From Paenibacillus dauci (GTDB lineage: Bacteria; Bacillota; Bacilli; Paenibacillales; Paenibacillaceae), in assembly GCF_000971985.1 (NCBI RefSeq), contig NZ_LAQQ01000001.1, positions 1,178,001-1,242,000 on the forward strand: DNA of 64,000 bases. The letters are read 5' to 3'. A program made the position numbers and the translations under genes. How positions within the stretch are numbered: position 1 is the stretch's first letter; each line of letters starts with the position of its first letter. The notes beneath the pieces are model-generated. The model was not told the DNA's origin. It saw only the letters and a list, made by a program, of their open reading frames with translations, and did not search any database. This document shows positions 46,309 through 55,329 of this stretch, one piece after another.

Positions 46309-46337
46309 ATTGTAAAAAAGTTAGCCGGTAAAGTCAA
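46309..46337 (-). promoter_or_regulatory. SigA promoter of leuS
   Basis: TTGACT (46337-46332), 17 bases, TACAAT (46314-46309): five of six matches in each box. Gives a leader of about 450 bases that contains the whole T-box. Confidence 0.8.
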
Positions 46338-46400
46338 TGAAAGAAATATCCGGTGGTCAAAAAAAGAAAACCTGCTGCATAATCGTTAAGCAGATGTACA

Positions 46401-47303
46401 CTATAATTGGCTCATCCTCATATCACCGGAACTGGTACTTACCGTAATCTGCTGCCGAACTGTGCCAGTCCCTATCACACCCCGTATATGGTGCTCGGAG
46501 TTCTCCTTGAACGTCATTTTGTTCATCTGGATATCTGCTGTTCCCGAGCTGCTTGTAAATAGCAGCTGCAATGAATTACTGGCAGATCTAATCTCGGCGT
46601 TCACATCACCACTTGAAGTAGTCAGCTGCACATCCGATACCGGTTGACCTTCAATATATTCGATTTCACCGGATGAAGTTGTCATCTGTGTACGCTGGCC
46701 GGATAACTGCACTGAGCGAATCGTCCCGCTGGTCGTTTCCCATGCGGCCGCTGCGATATCATTATCCTTTGCTGTAATGTTGCCGCTGGTAGTCTGGAAA
46801 AGAGCCGTGCCCGCAATTTGTAATCCGGAGATCTGCTGCTCTCCGGAACTGGACTCCGTCGTTATCTTGTTAGCCGACACATCATGAAGGTTGATTTGAC
46901 CCGATGAAGTTATGACTGTAATCTCGTTCCATATTTTGGATGGAACTTTTATTTTCAGTTTTAGATTATCGAGAGGATCCAATTGAATACCCAGTCTATT
47001 ATTTTGTGTATCCATCTGGATATTCATAACGCCCTGTTCCGGTACCATTGTGAATGAATATTTTTCTTTGGAATTGGCATATATACTGCCATCCAGCGTA
47101 GCGGTAATCTGATCCTGTTCTCCAGGCAGCAGTTCGACATCAGGAGCAGAGGTATGGATCATCAGACTATGAACAGAAGTAGAAGGCATGGATTTCTGTT
47201 CATGAATACTTATCTTTTGATTAAAATGAGTGTAGCCCCAATAGCCGATAACGAATACGGCTACTATGATTATAGTAATACCTGTAAATAACGAACGTTT
47301 CAT
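46401..47303 (-). CDS. DUF4097 family membrane-anchored beta-repeat protein
   Basis: 300-residue protein with an N-terminal membrane anchor (about 5-24) and an outer part made of repeated short strands around a TSSG/TTSSGD/TTSGTI motif (at least seven copies), the hallmark of DUF4097 beta-solenoid proteins. Related domains occur in LiaF- and LiaG-like envelope-stress proteins. The start at 47303 has AGGAGAG. It closes the ABC operon 41 bases after the permease, so it may hold or sense the same molecule. Function not known. Confidence 0.85.
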   Translation of the reverse strand: MKRSLFTGITIIIVAVFVIGYWGYTHFNQKISIHEQKSMPSTSVHSLMIHTSAPDVELLPGEQDQITATLDGSIYANSKEKYSFTMVPEQGVMNIQMDTQNNRLGIQLDPLDNLKLKIKVPSKIWNEITVITSSGQINLHDVSANKITTESSSGEQQISGLQIAGTALFQTTSGNITAKDNDIAAAAWETTSGTIRSVQLSGQRTQMTTSSGEIEYIEGQPVSDVQLTTSSGDVNAEIRSASNSLQLLFTSSSGTADIQMNKMTFKENSEHHIRGVIGTGTVRQQITVSTSSGDMRMSQL

Positions 47304-47344
47304 TCCAGTACTCTCCTCGCCAATTGGCTTGATGGTTATGAATA

Positions 47345-48037
47345 TTACACAATGTCTTTGGTCTCTACATTGCGAATGGATAGATAGGCAGACAGCAGCC
47401 CTACAGCAGCCAGACTCACCGGGACAGCTGTGATAGAGAACATGGAGAAATCATTACTTGTGGCACTCGTAACACCAACAATCAATACTGCGGATACAAG
47501 TGTAGCCGGTACCGATTTGCGGTGCATTCCGATATATAACGGAATCAGACCAATACCGGCAGAAGCCAGCGCACTAATCAGTATATTCCGCAAGTTATGC
47601 ATAAATATACCAAGCGTCATCGGTTCAGCCAAAAAATGAAGCATCTGGTTCATCAGATAAAAAAATCCGCCCAGCATCAGATTCGACAAAAAGATTGTAG
47701 CAAACGTGAATATCATGATTAACAGTACCTTGGCAATCATCAGCTTCTGTCTTTTGATCGGATACATAAACAGCACAGAGATCGACCCGGTCTTGTATTC
47801 TTCCAAAAACAGTTTTGCGATCAATACTGCAGCAAATACAGTGAAAGTTGCCCGTACTACACTATCAATAATCAGAAATGCCATATCATAGCTCTCAAAA
47901 GGAATCCGACTGCTTCTGGTCTCCATTACATAGATCAATATCAGAAGTGCCAAAAAGCAGAGATTCGCAATCAGTACGCCCTTTATGTAACGCCACAATT
48001 GATATTTTTTAATTTCAAGGCGGATTAATTTAAGCAT
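47345..48037 (-). CDS. ABC transporter permease (ABC-2 type)
   Basis: 230-residue protein with about six membrane helices and no binding-protein partner nearby. Begins MLKLIRLEIKKYQLWRYIKG, as in permeases of peptide-antibiotic exporters, and has the segment LFLEEYKTGSISVLFMYPIKRQKLMIAKVLLI common to this class. It overlaps the ATPase gene by 8 bases. The small size and context suggest an immunity or efflux pump like the MutE/EpiE type, but the substrate is unknown. Confidence 0.85.
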   Translation of the reverse strand: MLKLIRLEIKKYQLWRYIKGVLIANLCFLALLILIYVMETRSSRIPFESYDMAFLIIDSVVRATFTVFAAVLIAKLFLEEYKTGSISVLFMYPIKRQKLMIAKVLLIMIFTFATIFLSNLMLGGFFYLMNQMLHFLAEPMTLGIFMHNLRNILISALASAGIGLIPLYIGMHRKSVPATLVSAVLIVGVTSATSNDFSMFSITAVPVSLAAVGLLSAYLSIRNVETKDIV

Positions 48038-48953
48038 GTTGTAATCCCCTATCCAGCAGATGGATAAAATAATCTTCCAGCGAAAGGCTTTTTTTCTTTA
48101 TTTCCTCGATATGAATACCATACAGAATGAATTGTTTGGCAATTTCCGTTTGTGGTAGAGACAACGTATAGATGCGTATCCAGCCACCATCTATCACCCT
48201 GAAATTATCGATACACAGGATTTCCTCCAGTATATACACTGCTTTTTGTACATCATCGCTCCGAATTTCGATATATTCGGTATAACGCTCATGAATCTCT
48301 TTTACAGTAATTTCTTCTATCAGCTGGCCCTGGTTGATTACACCGATCGTATCGGCGATCTGTTCTACTTCACTCAGAATATGACTGGAAATGATCATGG
48401 TCATCCGGTACTCATGACACAGCGTCTGAAACAGACCACGCAGCTCTTTGATACCGATAGGATCAAGCCCGTTAATCGGCTCATCCAGAATCAGCAGCTC
48501 CGGCTTGGTAATAATGGCACGAGCAATCCCAAGACGCTGACGCATGCCCAGCGAGAAACTTTTGACCGGTTTGTTATTGACTGCCTGCAAATTCACAAGT
48601 GTGAGTGTTTCTTCTATCGCCAGATGGTCATAATAGCCGGCATATTCGCAGTGCAGCTGCAAATTCTCACGTGCGCTCAATTTTTCATAAAACACGGGAA
48701 ACTCGATTATACTGCCGATTCTTTTCAGCATCTCATAGGAATGCTCGGTTACTGTCTCGCCGAATATCTCGATTTCGCCACTGGATGGCTTGATCAGATT
48801 GGTCATCATTTTCATGACTGTTGTTTTGCCTGCACCGTTGGGTCCGAGCAAACCGTAGATCTCTCCTTTTTGGACATTCATATTCAAATTGGAGACTACT
48901 GCATGACCATCATAGCTTTTACTTAACTGATATGTTTTGATCAGATACGTCAA
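48030..48953 (-). CDS. ABC transporter ATP-binding protein
   Basis: 307-residue exporter ATPase. Walker A GPNGAGKT (37-44), Q-loop near IGSIIEFPVFYEKLSA, signature SLGMRQRLGIARA, Walker B LLILDEPINGLDP, then an H-loop (ISSHIL). The IEFPxFY pattern after Walker A is frequent in lantibiotic-immunity and bacitracin-type ATPases. The in-frame ATG at 48971 is part of the ribosome site GGAGGAGGT itself; the TTG at 48953, 7 bases below, is the likely start. Forms an operon with the permease and the DUF4097 gene. Confidence 0.92.
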   Translation of the reverse strand: MTYLIKTYQLSKSYDGHAVVSNLNMNVQKGEIYGLLGPNGAGKTTVMKMMTNLIKPSSGEIEIFGETVTEHSYEMLKRIGSIIEFPVFYEKLSARENLQLHCEYAGYYDHLAIEETLTLVNLQAVNNKPVKSFSLGMRQRLGIARAIITKPELLILDEPINGLDPIGIKELRGLFQTLCHEYRMTMIISSHILSEVEQIADTIGVINQGQLIEEITVKEIHERYTEYIEIRSDDVQKAVYILEEILCIDNFRVIDGGWIRIYTLSLPQTEIAKQFILYGIHIEEIKKKSLSLEDYFIHLLDRGLQHA

Positions 48954-49090
48954 TGGATTTACCTCCTCCATGTAATGGATGACTGATACTTTGACTTTAC
49001 AGGAGTGAAATTGCTTTTTTATTAATCAACCCTTACTTATTTCTTAATTTCCTGATTCGCTGTATACCACGAAGCTGTTACCCGTCTATA

Positions 49091-50029
49091 TTACAAATGA
49101 CATTTGAGCAGCACAGTAAATACGGTCTTTTCATCAGGCTTACTGATGACCGAAATATCACCGCCCATTTTCTCTACAAGCCGTTTGGTAATGGTCAGTC
49201 CCAGTCCACTTCCCTGGTACAGTCGATTTCGGGAATCTTCCAGCGTATACATTCGCTCAAAGATACGATCCTGATGTTTCTCGCCGATTCCTTTGCCTTT
49301 ATCCCATACATCGATGCCTATATGCTGATCATTATGCCGATACACCGATAGTCCAAGTACATGTCCGTCACTTCCGTATTGAATCGCATTGGATAGCAGG
49401 TTATTCAGGATACGGTGCAGTTCCTCTTCGTTACCATATGCCATAAGAGGTTGATCTTCTGGAATATCAATCACTACTTCTATCTCCTGCGCCGTCAGAA
49501 TATCGTAAAAGCCTAATATATTGGCTTTGCAAATTTCACTGACATCGATTTGGGAAATCTCAATCTCGTGATCGCCGGATTCCAGTTTGACTAGATCAAA
49601 AAACTTGTTCATTAGATGAAGCACTTCTATTGTTTTGTGGTGAACTTTGGCAAGCAAAACATCCACTTCGGCTCGGGTGAGATCGGGGTCATTCAATATG
49701 ATTTCCAGATAACCAAGCACTACTGTCAGTGGGGTACGCAGATCATGAGATATATTGGAGAGCATTTTGCGGATAGATATTTCCATTTGATAATAAGAGG
49801 CGGTTGTCTTGCGGTTGTGATCCAGCAGTCGATTCATTTCAGTAAGCAGTGCTTTCAAATGAACATCCTCGGTCTGCAGCAGTAATTTCTCGTCGGTATG
49901 CTGATCGGTAATTGCTTTTAATTTGGTATATGCATATAGAAGATTGGCCTGCTGCTGTCTATAACGATGCTGCTGGAACACAACGAGCAGCAAAAGCATA
50001 ACAATAATAATTGTCCCAATGATATTCAT
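49091..50029 (-). CDS. Sensor histidine kinase (single membrane helix)
   Basis: 312-residue kinase. One N-terminal membrane helix (about 3-19) with no outer sensor domain, a coiled linker, H-box SNISHDLRTPLTVVLGYLE (His95), N-box NNLLSNAIQYG, and ATP-lid motifs DKGKGIGEKHQDRIFER and GSGLGLTITKRL. With no outer domain the signal probably comes through the membrane or a partner such as the ABC transporter. It starts directly after the response regulator stop (zero gap). 118-137 bases later the ABC operon begins, likely its target. Confidence 0.93.
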   Translation of the reverse strand: MNIIGTIIIVMLLLLVVFQQHRYRQQQANLLYAYTKLKAITDQHTDEKLLLQTEDVHLKALLTEMNRLLDHNRKTTASYYQMEISIRKMLSNISHDLRTPLTVVLGYLEIILNDPDLTRAEVDVLLAKVHHKTIEVLHLMNKFFDLVKLESGDHEIEISQIDVSEICKANILGFYDILTAQEIEVVIDIPEDQPLMAYGNEEELHRILNNLLSNAIQYGSDGHVLGLSVYRHNDQHIGIDVWDKGKGIGEKHQDRIFERMYTLEDSRNRLYQGSGLGLTITKRLVEKMGGDISVISKPDEKTVFTVLLKCHL

Positions 50030-50731
50030 CTAGAACTCTCCCAGCTTGTAGCCGATTCCCCATAACGTCTGGATATATTTAGGGGTAGACGGATCATCTT
50101 CAATCTTCTCGCGTAGTCTTCTCATATGTACGTTAATCACATTGGTGTCGCCGTAGTAATCTTCTTGCCAGACCAGATGATATAGTTGGGCTTTGGTAAA
50201 TACTTTTTTCGGATGGGTCATGAATAGTTGCAGAATCCGAAATTCTTTGGCAGTTAGTTTGATTTCGTTCTCATTTTTGTAGACTGTATAATTATTCGTA
50301 TTCAGATTGAGTTCACCAATATGTATTTTGTCTTGATTCTCGGCAGGAGTTACCGGAGCAGAATACTGCTGCGCACGGCGGATATTGGCTTTGACTCTGG
50401 CTGTCAGTTCAATCATGGAAAATGGCTTGGATAGATAATCATCTGCTCCAAATCCCAGACCAAGAGCCTTATCCAGATCTCCATCTTTGGCAGACATAAT
50501 CAATACAGGCACAGTACTTTGCGCCCGGATAATTTTTAGAATTTCAATTCCATCCAGTTTCGGAAGCATCAAATCAAGCAAAATCATATCAAATGACTTT
50601 TCCGAAAATGCTTCAAGGGCCTGTTCTCCGTCATAAACACAGCTCATATCAAATCCTTCTTTGATCAACTGCGTCTGAATCAATTCACTGATCGATACAT
50701 CATCTTCTATTAATAAAATTCGATTCTTCAC
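50030..50731 (-). CDS. OmpR-family response regulator
   Basis: 233-residue regulator. Receiver domain with acidic pocket EDD (9-11), phospho-acceptor Asp53 in ILLDLMLPKLDG, and Lys in PFSMIELTARVK; winged-helix DNA-binding domain with LTAKEFRILQLFMTHPKKVFTKAQLYHLVWQ and NVINVHMRRLREKIE. The start is GTG at 50731, decided by GGGAGGGA 7 bases above. Pairs with the kinase that follows. Candidate promoter at 50764-50793. Confidence 0.94.
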   Translation of the reverse strand: MKNRILLIEDDVSISELIQTQLIKEGFDMSCVYDGEQALEAFSEKSFDMILLDLMLPKLDGIEILKIIRAQSTVPVLIMSAKDGDLDKALGLGFGADDYLSKPFSMIELTARVKANIRRAQQYSAPVTPAENQDKIHIGELNLNTNNYTVYKNENEIKLTAKEFRILQLFMTHPKKVFTKAQLYHLVWQEDYYGDTNVINVHMRRLREKIEDDPSTPKYIQTLWGIGYKLGEF

Positions 50732-50763
50732 CGCTGTCCCTCCCTGCTTTCAGTGTACACATT

Positions 50764-50793
50764 ATTCTACGTCAGTTTGTATTAATTTTACAA
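50764..50793 (-). promoter_or_regulatory. Candidate promoter of the two-component operon
   Basis: TTGTAA (50793-50788), 18 bases, TAGAAT (50769-50764). It lies 33 bases above the response regulator start, in a 278-base region shared with the divergent oxidoreductase gene. A weaker plus-strand pair (TTGTCA at 50934, TAAATA at 50956) may serve that gene. Confidence 0.45.
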
Positions 50794-51009
50794 TTTTATT
50801 ATGGATTACTATCTATTGGCATGATTAATTCAATAATGGGATTGTGCAATTATAATGGACAAGCTATGATATGTAGCAGTATAATCCTGACTAATTCTGT
50901 CGACTTATAACATTTTTATATTTTCATGTGCACTTGTCAGTGCAATGGTAGTAGATAAATATCTCTGCATACCTTATAAAGAACCCCCTATCGAAAGGAG
51001 CAGTGATTC

Positions 51010-53085
51010 ATGTCTGCTTATATTCAACAACCGGATGGCATCTTCAAAACGGTCTGCTCGCTGGACTGTCCGGATCAGTGTGGACTGCTCGTTCACAAGC
51101 AAAATGGCAAAATCACCAAAATCGCCGGCGATCCCGAACATCCGGTAACCCGTGGCAATATATGCAATAAAGTACGACATATGGCTGAACGGATCTATGA
51201 TGAGCAGCGTCTTACCCAGCCGCTCAAACGTGTAGGTCCCAAAGGTAGTCGCCAGTTTGAACCGATTACCTGGGATGAGGCAATCGAGACCATTACTTCA
51301 CACTGGAAAAGCTTGATCACCGAGCATGGACCGGAGAGCATTCTGCCATATAGTTTTTACGGCAACATGGGCAATATTAACGCGGAAGGCATGGATCGCC
51401 GGTTCTTCTATCGCTTGGGAGCCAGTCAGATTGAGCGGACGATCTGTACAGCTGCTGGAGGTGCCGGTTTTAAATATACGATGGGAGGCAGTATCGGAAC
51501 CGATCCAGAAGATACGGTGCATACCCGGCTGTTTATCCTGTGGGGCATCAATGCAGTCAGTACCAATATGCACCAGATCACACTCGCCCAGCAGGCACGC
51601 AAACAGGGTGCCAAAATCGTTGTCATCGATGTACACCGTAATCAGACCGGCCGGATGGCAGACTGGTTTATCCCGATACTACCCGGAACGGATACAGCAC
51701 TGGCACTTGGCCTGATGCATATATTATTTGCAGAGAATCGGGTGGATGAACATTTCCTGCATAATTATACAGTTGGTCATGAAGAACTGCGTGAGCATGT
51801 GCAATCGTATGATCCGGTGACTGTATCCGGAATTACAGGCGTTCCTGTGGATGATATTTACAAACTGGCACGAATGTACAGCGAAACTTCGCCGGCCATG
51901 ATTCGTATCGGCAATGGATTACAGCATCATGACAATGGCGGCATGAATACCCGTGCCATTACCTGTCTGTCCGTATTGACCGGACAATGGCTGGTACGCG
52001 GCGGTGGAGCCATTCGTTCCAACTCTGCTTATCTGGCTCATAATGCAGCAGCCCTGCAACGTCCGGATCTGCTGCAAAACCGGAATACGCGCTCCTTTAA
52101 CATGAATCAGCTGGGCCGGGCACTAACCGACACGCAGCCGCCTGTTCATTCCCTTTATGTATACAGCTGCAATCCGGCTGTCGTAGCGCCACGCGCTGCA
52201 CAGGTGCGTCAAGGGCTGGAACGGGAAGATCTCTTTACAGTAGTGCATGATCTGTTTTTGACAGAGACAGCAGCTTATGCCGATATTATACTGCCTGCTA
52301 CCTCTTCGTTCGAGAATCTGGACTTCTATACGTCTTACTGGCACCACTACATGCAGCTTGGACAGCCGATTATCGAAGCGTACGGACAGAGCAAGTCCAA
52401 TACCGAAGTATTTCGTCTGCTGGCAGCAGCAATGGGATTTGAAGAAACCGAGCTGCAGGATAGCGATGAACAGATGATCCGCCAGGCTCTGGATCATCCG
52501 GCTAACCCGTATTTACAGGGGATTCATTATGATGCACTGCAGGACCATCATTATATCAAGGCAAACCGCTCGGCGATCTATCCGGAACGTCTGGAGACAC
52601 CAAGTGGCAAAGTAGAACTCTACTCCAGTACCATGGCCCAAATAGGATTGCCACCACTGCCTACGTATATTCCGCTTCAGGAACAGGATCGCCATAATTA
52701 TATTTTTGTACCGGGACCAACGCATAACTTCCTGAACTCTACCTTCTCGAATAATGCCAAACATGCCGGTATGGAAAAAATGCCGCGACTGTTTTTGAAT
52801 ACGGCTGATGCCGAAAATGAAGGAATTATGGATGGTGATACCGTTATTGTGTCCAACCAGTATGGCTCCTGTGAATTAATTGCCGCTGTAGGAGAGACCG
52901 TACTGCCTGGCGTGGTCGTCAGTCAAGGATTATGGGCGGATACTTCCGATCATCAGCCTGCTCATCTGGTCAATGCGCTGACTCCGGATCGTCTGTCCGA
53001 TATGGGCGGTGGTGCGACCTTCTTCTCAGGCAGAGTTGATTTGCAGAAAAAACAACTTCCAGTTCCACTGGAATCGATTATCTAG
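51010..53085 (+). CDS. Molybdopterin oxidoreductase (YoaE/formate-dehydrogenase-like)
   Basis: 691-residue cytoplasmic enzyme of the Mo/W bis-MGD family. A 4Fe-4S motif opens the protein (C16, C20, C24, C52), followed by the molybdopterin domain and the C-terminal dinucleotide-binding domain (NDADTVIVSNQYGS-like part near 610-640). Cys146 in RTICTAAGG stands where formate dehydrogenases have their Mo ligand Cys or SeCys; this is an alignment by eye. No signal peptide, no partner electron-transfer subunit and no cofactor genes nearby. Substrate unknown; B. subtilis YoaE is a similar orphan. The start at 51010 has AAAGGAG. It is on the opposite strand to its neighbours. Confidence 0.88.
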   Translation: MSAYIQQPDGIFKTVCSLDCPDQCGLLVHKQNGKITKIAGDPEHPVTRGNICNKVRHMAERIYDEQRLTQPLKRVGPKGSRQFEPITWDEAIETITSHWKSLITEHGPESILPYSFYGNMGNINAEGMDRRFFYRLGASQIERTICTAAGGAGFKYTMGGSIGTDPEDTVHTRLFILWGINAVSTNMHQITLAQQARKQGAKIVVIDVHRNQTGRMADWFIPILPGTDTALALGLMHILFAENRVDEHFLHNYTVGHEELREHVQSYDPVTVSGITGVPVDDIYKLARMYSETSPAMIRIGNGLQHHDNGGMNTRAITCLSVLTGQWLVRGGGAIRSNSAYLAHNAAALQRPDLLQNRNTRSFNMNQLGRALTDTQPPVHSLYVYSCNPAVVAPRAAQVRQGLEREDLFTVVHDLFLTETAAYADIILPATSSFENLDFYTSYWHHYMQLGQPIIEAYGQSKSNTEVFRLLAAAMGFEETELQDSDEQMIRQALDHPANPYLQGIHYDALQDHHYIKANRSAIYPERLETPSGKVELYSSTMAQIGLPPLPTYIPLQEQDRHNYIFVPGPTHNFLNSTFSNNAKHAGMEKMPRLFLNTADAENEGIMDGDTVIVSNQYGSCELIAAVGETVLPGVVVSQGLWADTSDHQPAHLVNALTPDRLSDMGGGATFFSGRVDLQKKQLPVPLESII

Positions 53086-53142
53086 ATGGCCATTGCTCCT
53101 TTCCATGTATTCGTTATGTATCATAAATAAAAGTACAATCAT

Positions 53143-53187
53143 CAAAAAGGCTGTCTCTCCTGTAAGCATCAGGAGTGGACAGCCTTT
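53143..53187 (+). terminator. Bidirectional terminator
   Basis: AAAAAGGCTGTC with GACAGCCTTTTT plus an inner CTCCTG/CAGGAG hairpin. It ends the oxidoreductase on the plus strand and the diguanylate cyclase on the minus strand. Confidence 0.93.
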
Positions 53188-53198
53188 TTAATAATTAT

Positions 53199-54311
53199 CT
53201 ATTCTTCTACTGAGCGAACTGCCAGTTCAACCCGATTGCGTCCATTCCCCTTCGCTTCATATAGCGCCCGGTCAGCCTCACGGAACAATCGGGTAGGATC
53301 GGTTAATGGATAGCAGCTGACTCCAAGCGAGATGGTCAGATGAATATCCTTACCTTCCTCCAGTACAAAAGTATGCTGTGCCATGGCAGCCCGAATCTGC
53401 TCGGCGAGATCCAGTGCCTCCTGTTCATTACAGTCCTTCAGGATAATTGCAAACTCTTCTCCGCCTTTACGGGCGCAGTAATCTCCTGCACGAATCGTTC
53501 GTCCGATCACCTCGGCTACCTGAACCAATACCGTATCTCCATTCAGATGTCCGTAATTATCATTAATTTTTTTGAAAAAATCGATATCTACTACTACCAA
53601 TGCAAAGGATTGCTGCTGCTCCTTGGCTTCTTCAATCGTCTGCCGGAACAGACGGTCAAAAGCACGCGGATTGTAGAGTTTGGTCAAAAAGTCATGATTG
53701 GCCGCTTGCCGGGTTTTCATCAATGTATCATCCGCTCGCTGAATATAGCGGATAATATAATAAGCGAACAGACCGGCACAAATATACAGCAGTCCAAACA
53801 ACAGATTCATCATAATATGTTCTATCGCCTGCAAAATGGTGACGGCAACAATATAGACGAGCAATGTAGCGATGATCGCTCTGAACCATACTTTTAGCGA
53901 TACTTCGCGCTGCTTGCGCATACACAATGAAGTTACTACATAGGTGAACATGGCATTGCCAAAGCCGATCCAGGAACTGAATTGCAAAGGCTCACCACTG
54001 AACAGACGATATATCCCTATAATTACTGCCGAAATCAGACCACTCCATGATCCTCCATAATAAAAGGAAATCATAATAGCCAATTGACGGAAATCCACCA
54101 TAACCGTGTTGGTTCCTTCATTCAAGCGTATAGAGAAAAAGCTCATCATACAAATCCCGATGAGTCCTGCAAACAACCCGGCAAGCAGTGGAACCAGCCA
54201 TTTCACTTTATATAATTTCTGCTCAATAAATTTCAAAAAAAGATTGCCAAAAAAAAGTACAGTCGTCAAAAAGGTAAGATTGTTCAACAGTGTCTGAGTA
54301 ATCGTCTGCAT
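53199..54311 (-). CDS. Membrane diguanylate cyclase (5TM-LYT plus GGDEF)
   Basis: 370-residue enzyme making cyclic di-GMP. About six membrane helices in a 5TMR-LYT-type sensor region (residues 1-190; LLAGLFAGLIGICMM, SFYYGGSWSGLISAVIIGIYRL), then a GGDEF domain beginning HDFLTKLYNPRAFDRLF. Active-site signature GGEEF is intact near residue 283, and a product-inhibition RxxD site (RAGD) lies five residues before it. No EAL domain. The ligand sensed is unknown. The start at 54311 has GGGGACGAG. A single-gene unit with terminators at its lower side. Confidence 0.93.
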   Translation of the reverse strand: MQTITQTLLNNLTFLTTVLFFGNLFLKFIEQKLYKVKWLVPLLAGLFAGLIGICMMSFFSIRLNEGTNTVMVDFRQLAIMISFYYGGSWSGLISAVIIGIYRLFSGEPLQFSSWIGFGNAMFTYVVTSLCMRKQREVSLKVWFRAIIATLLVYIVAVTILQAIEHIMMNLLFGLLYICAGLFAYYIIRYIQRADDTLMKTRQAANHDFLTKLYNPRAFDRLFRQTIEEAKEQQQSFALVVVDIDFFKKINDNYGHLNGDTVLVQVAEVIGRTIRAGDYCARKGGEEFAIILKDCNEQEALDLAEQIRAAMAQHTFVLEEGKDIHLTISLGVSCYPLTDPTRLFREADRALYEAKGNGRNRVELAVRSVEE

Positions 54312-54471
54312 CTCTCGTCCCCATCATCGTAGCATTGAATTTACCGGATTATTTGCTTGTTGTAGGATTCTATCTAATATGTTTATTATACACAATTCAT
54401 GCTTCGACAAATATCATCATTTTTCTCAATTTGTCAGCTGCTCTAATATGTAATGAATTCCGCTATCAAAA

Positions 54472-54500
54472 TAAAAAAAGCTCCTATAATTCAGGAGCTT
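54472..54500 (-). terminator. Intrinsic terminator after the yqeM-like gene
   Basis: AAGCTCCT/AGGAGCTT stem with 7-base loop and a seven-T run on the minus strand, 40 bases after the stop. Confidence 0.92.
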
Positions 54501-54539
54501 CATACTTACGTATTATCCCATTATTCTATCACAATCCGA

Positions 54540-55310
54540 TTACTTTACCGCAACAAAAAATAAACGGGCTGCATCATCGCCTGCTTCTACCCATTCAAAG
54601 TCGGCATAGCATTTCACATCGCGGAATCCTGCTTTGTACAGCTCGGTAGTCAGCCACTTCTGTTCATACGAACGCTGAATATGCACTTCTTCAAAACGCT
54701 CATAGAGAGACTGACTATCCTCACTAACCCGGGCAAAAATAGTCAAATGATGCTCAATCTCTGTGCGTGCCCCATTATACTCACAAGTCCATAAATAAGA
54801 GATCGACCGGTCATCCAGCATAAATGGTTGCTCTTCATCATAACGACGCAGCGTATTCGGATGATGCACATCAAAAATAAAAGTACCACCTGGCTTGAGA
54901 CCATTATAGGTCGACTGGAACGTATGAATCACATCTTCCGGTTCGGTCAGATAATTGAGACAGTCACAAAAAGAAATAACACTGTCTACGAGCTCCGGCA
55001 TTTGCCAACTCGTCATATTCTGGCAAATCCACTGTACACTGCCATCCTGAAACAATCGGTGTCCCTGCGGGGTCGATTCCATTTTGTCACGGGCAACCGA
55101 CAGCATGTCCGAGGACAAATCAATCCCTGTCATCCGAAAGCCGGAATTCACCAGTGGAATCGTAATACTGCCTGTACCACAGCCCAGCTCCGCTACCGTA
55201 CGCGGCATTCCATAGCGATCCCAGGCCTCACGTACAAAACGAAGCCAGTCCGGATAAGGCATATCTTCCATCAATTCATCATATACATAGGCAAACTTAC
55301 GGTATGGCAC
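54540..55310 (-). CDS. yqeM: Class I SAM-dependent methyltransferase (YqeM type)
   Basis: 256-residue methyltransferase. Starts MPYRKFAYVYDELMEDMPYPDW, has the SAM loop AELGCGTGSITIPLV, MTGIDLSSDML and the DSVISFCDCLNYL motif. The substrate is unknown; B. subtilis YqeM occupies the same place after rsfS. The start is GTG at 55310 with AAGGACGG 8 bases up. A longer in-frame reading upstream runs through the cvfB terminator and a hairpin, so it is rejected. Last gene of the housekeeping block. Confidence 0.88.
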   Translation of the reverse strand: MPYRKFAYVYDELMEDMPYPDWLRFVREAWDRYGMPRTVAELGCGTGSITIPLVNSGFRMTGIDLSSDMLSVARDKMESTPQGHRLFQDGSVQWICQNMTSWQMPELVDSVISFCDCLNYLTEPEDVIHTFQSTYNGLKPGGTFIFDVHHPNTLRRYDEEQPFMLDDRSISYLWTCEYNGARTEIEHHLTIFARVSEDSQSLYERFEEVHIQRSYEQKWLTTELYKAGFRDVKCYADFEWVEAGDDAARLFFVAVK

Positions 55311-55329
55311 TAATTTAACCGTCCTTCCC

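Noticed and set aside
46401-47303. TSSG repeats considered as an antifreeze or secreted adhesin gene
   Set aside because: Membrane anchor and position as last gene of an ABC operon fit DUF4097 stress proteins better.
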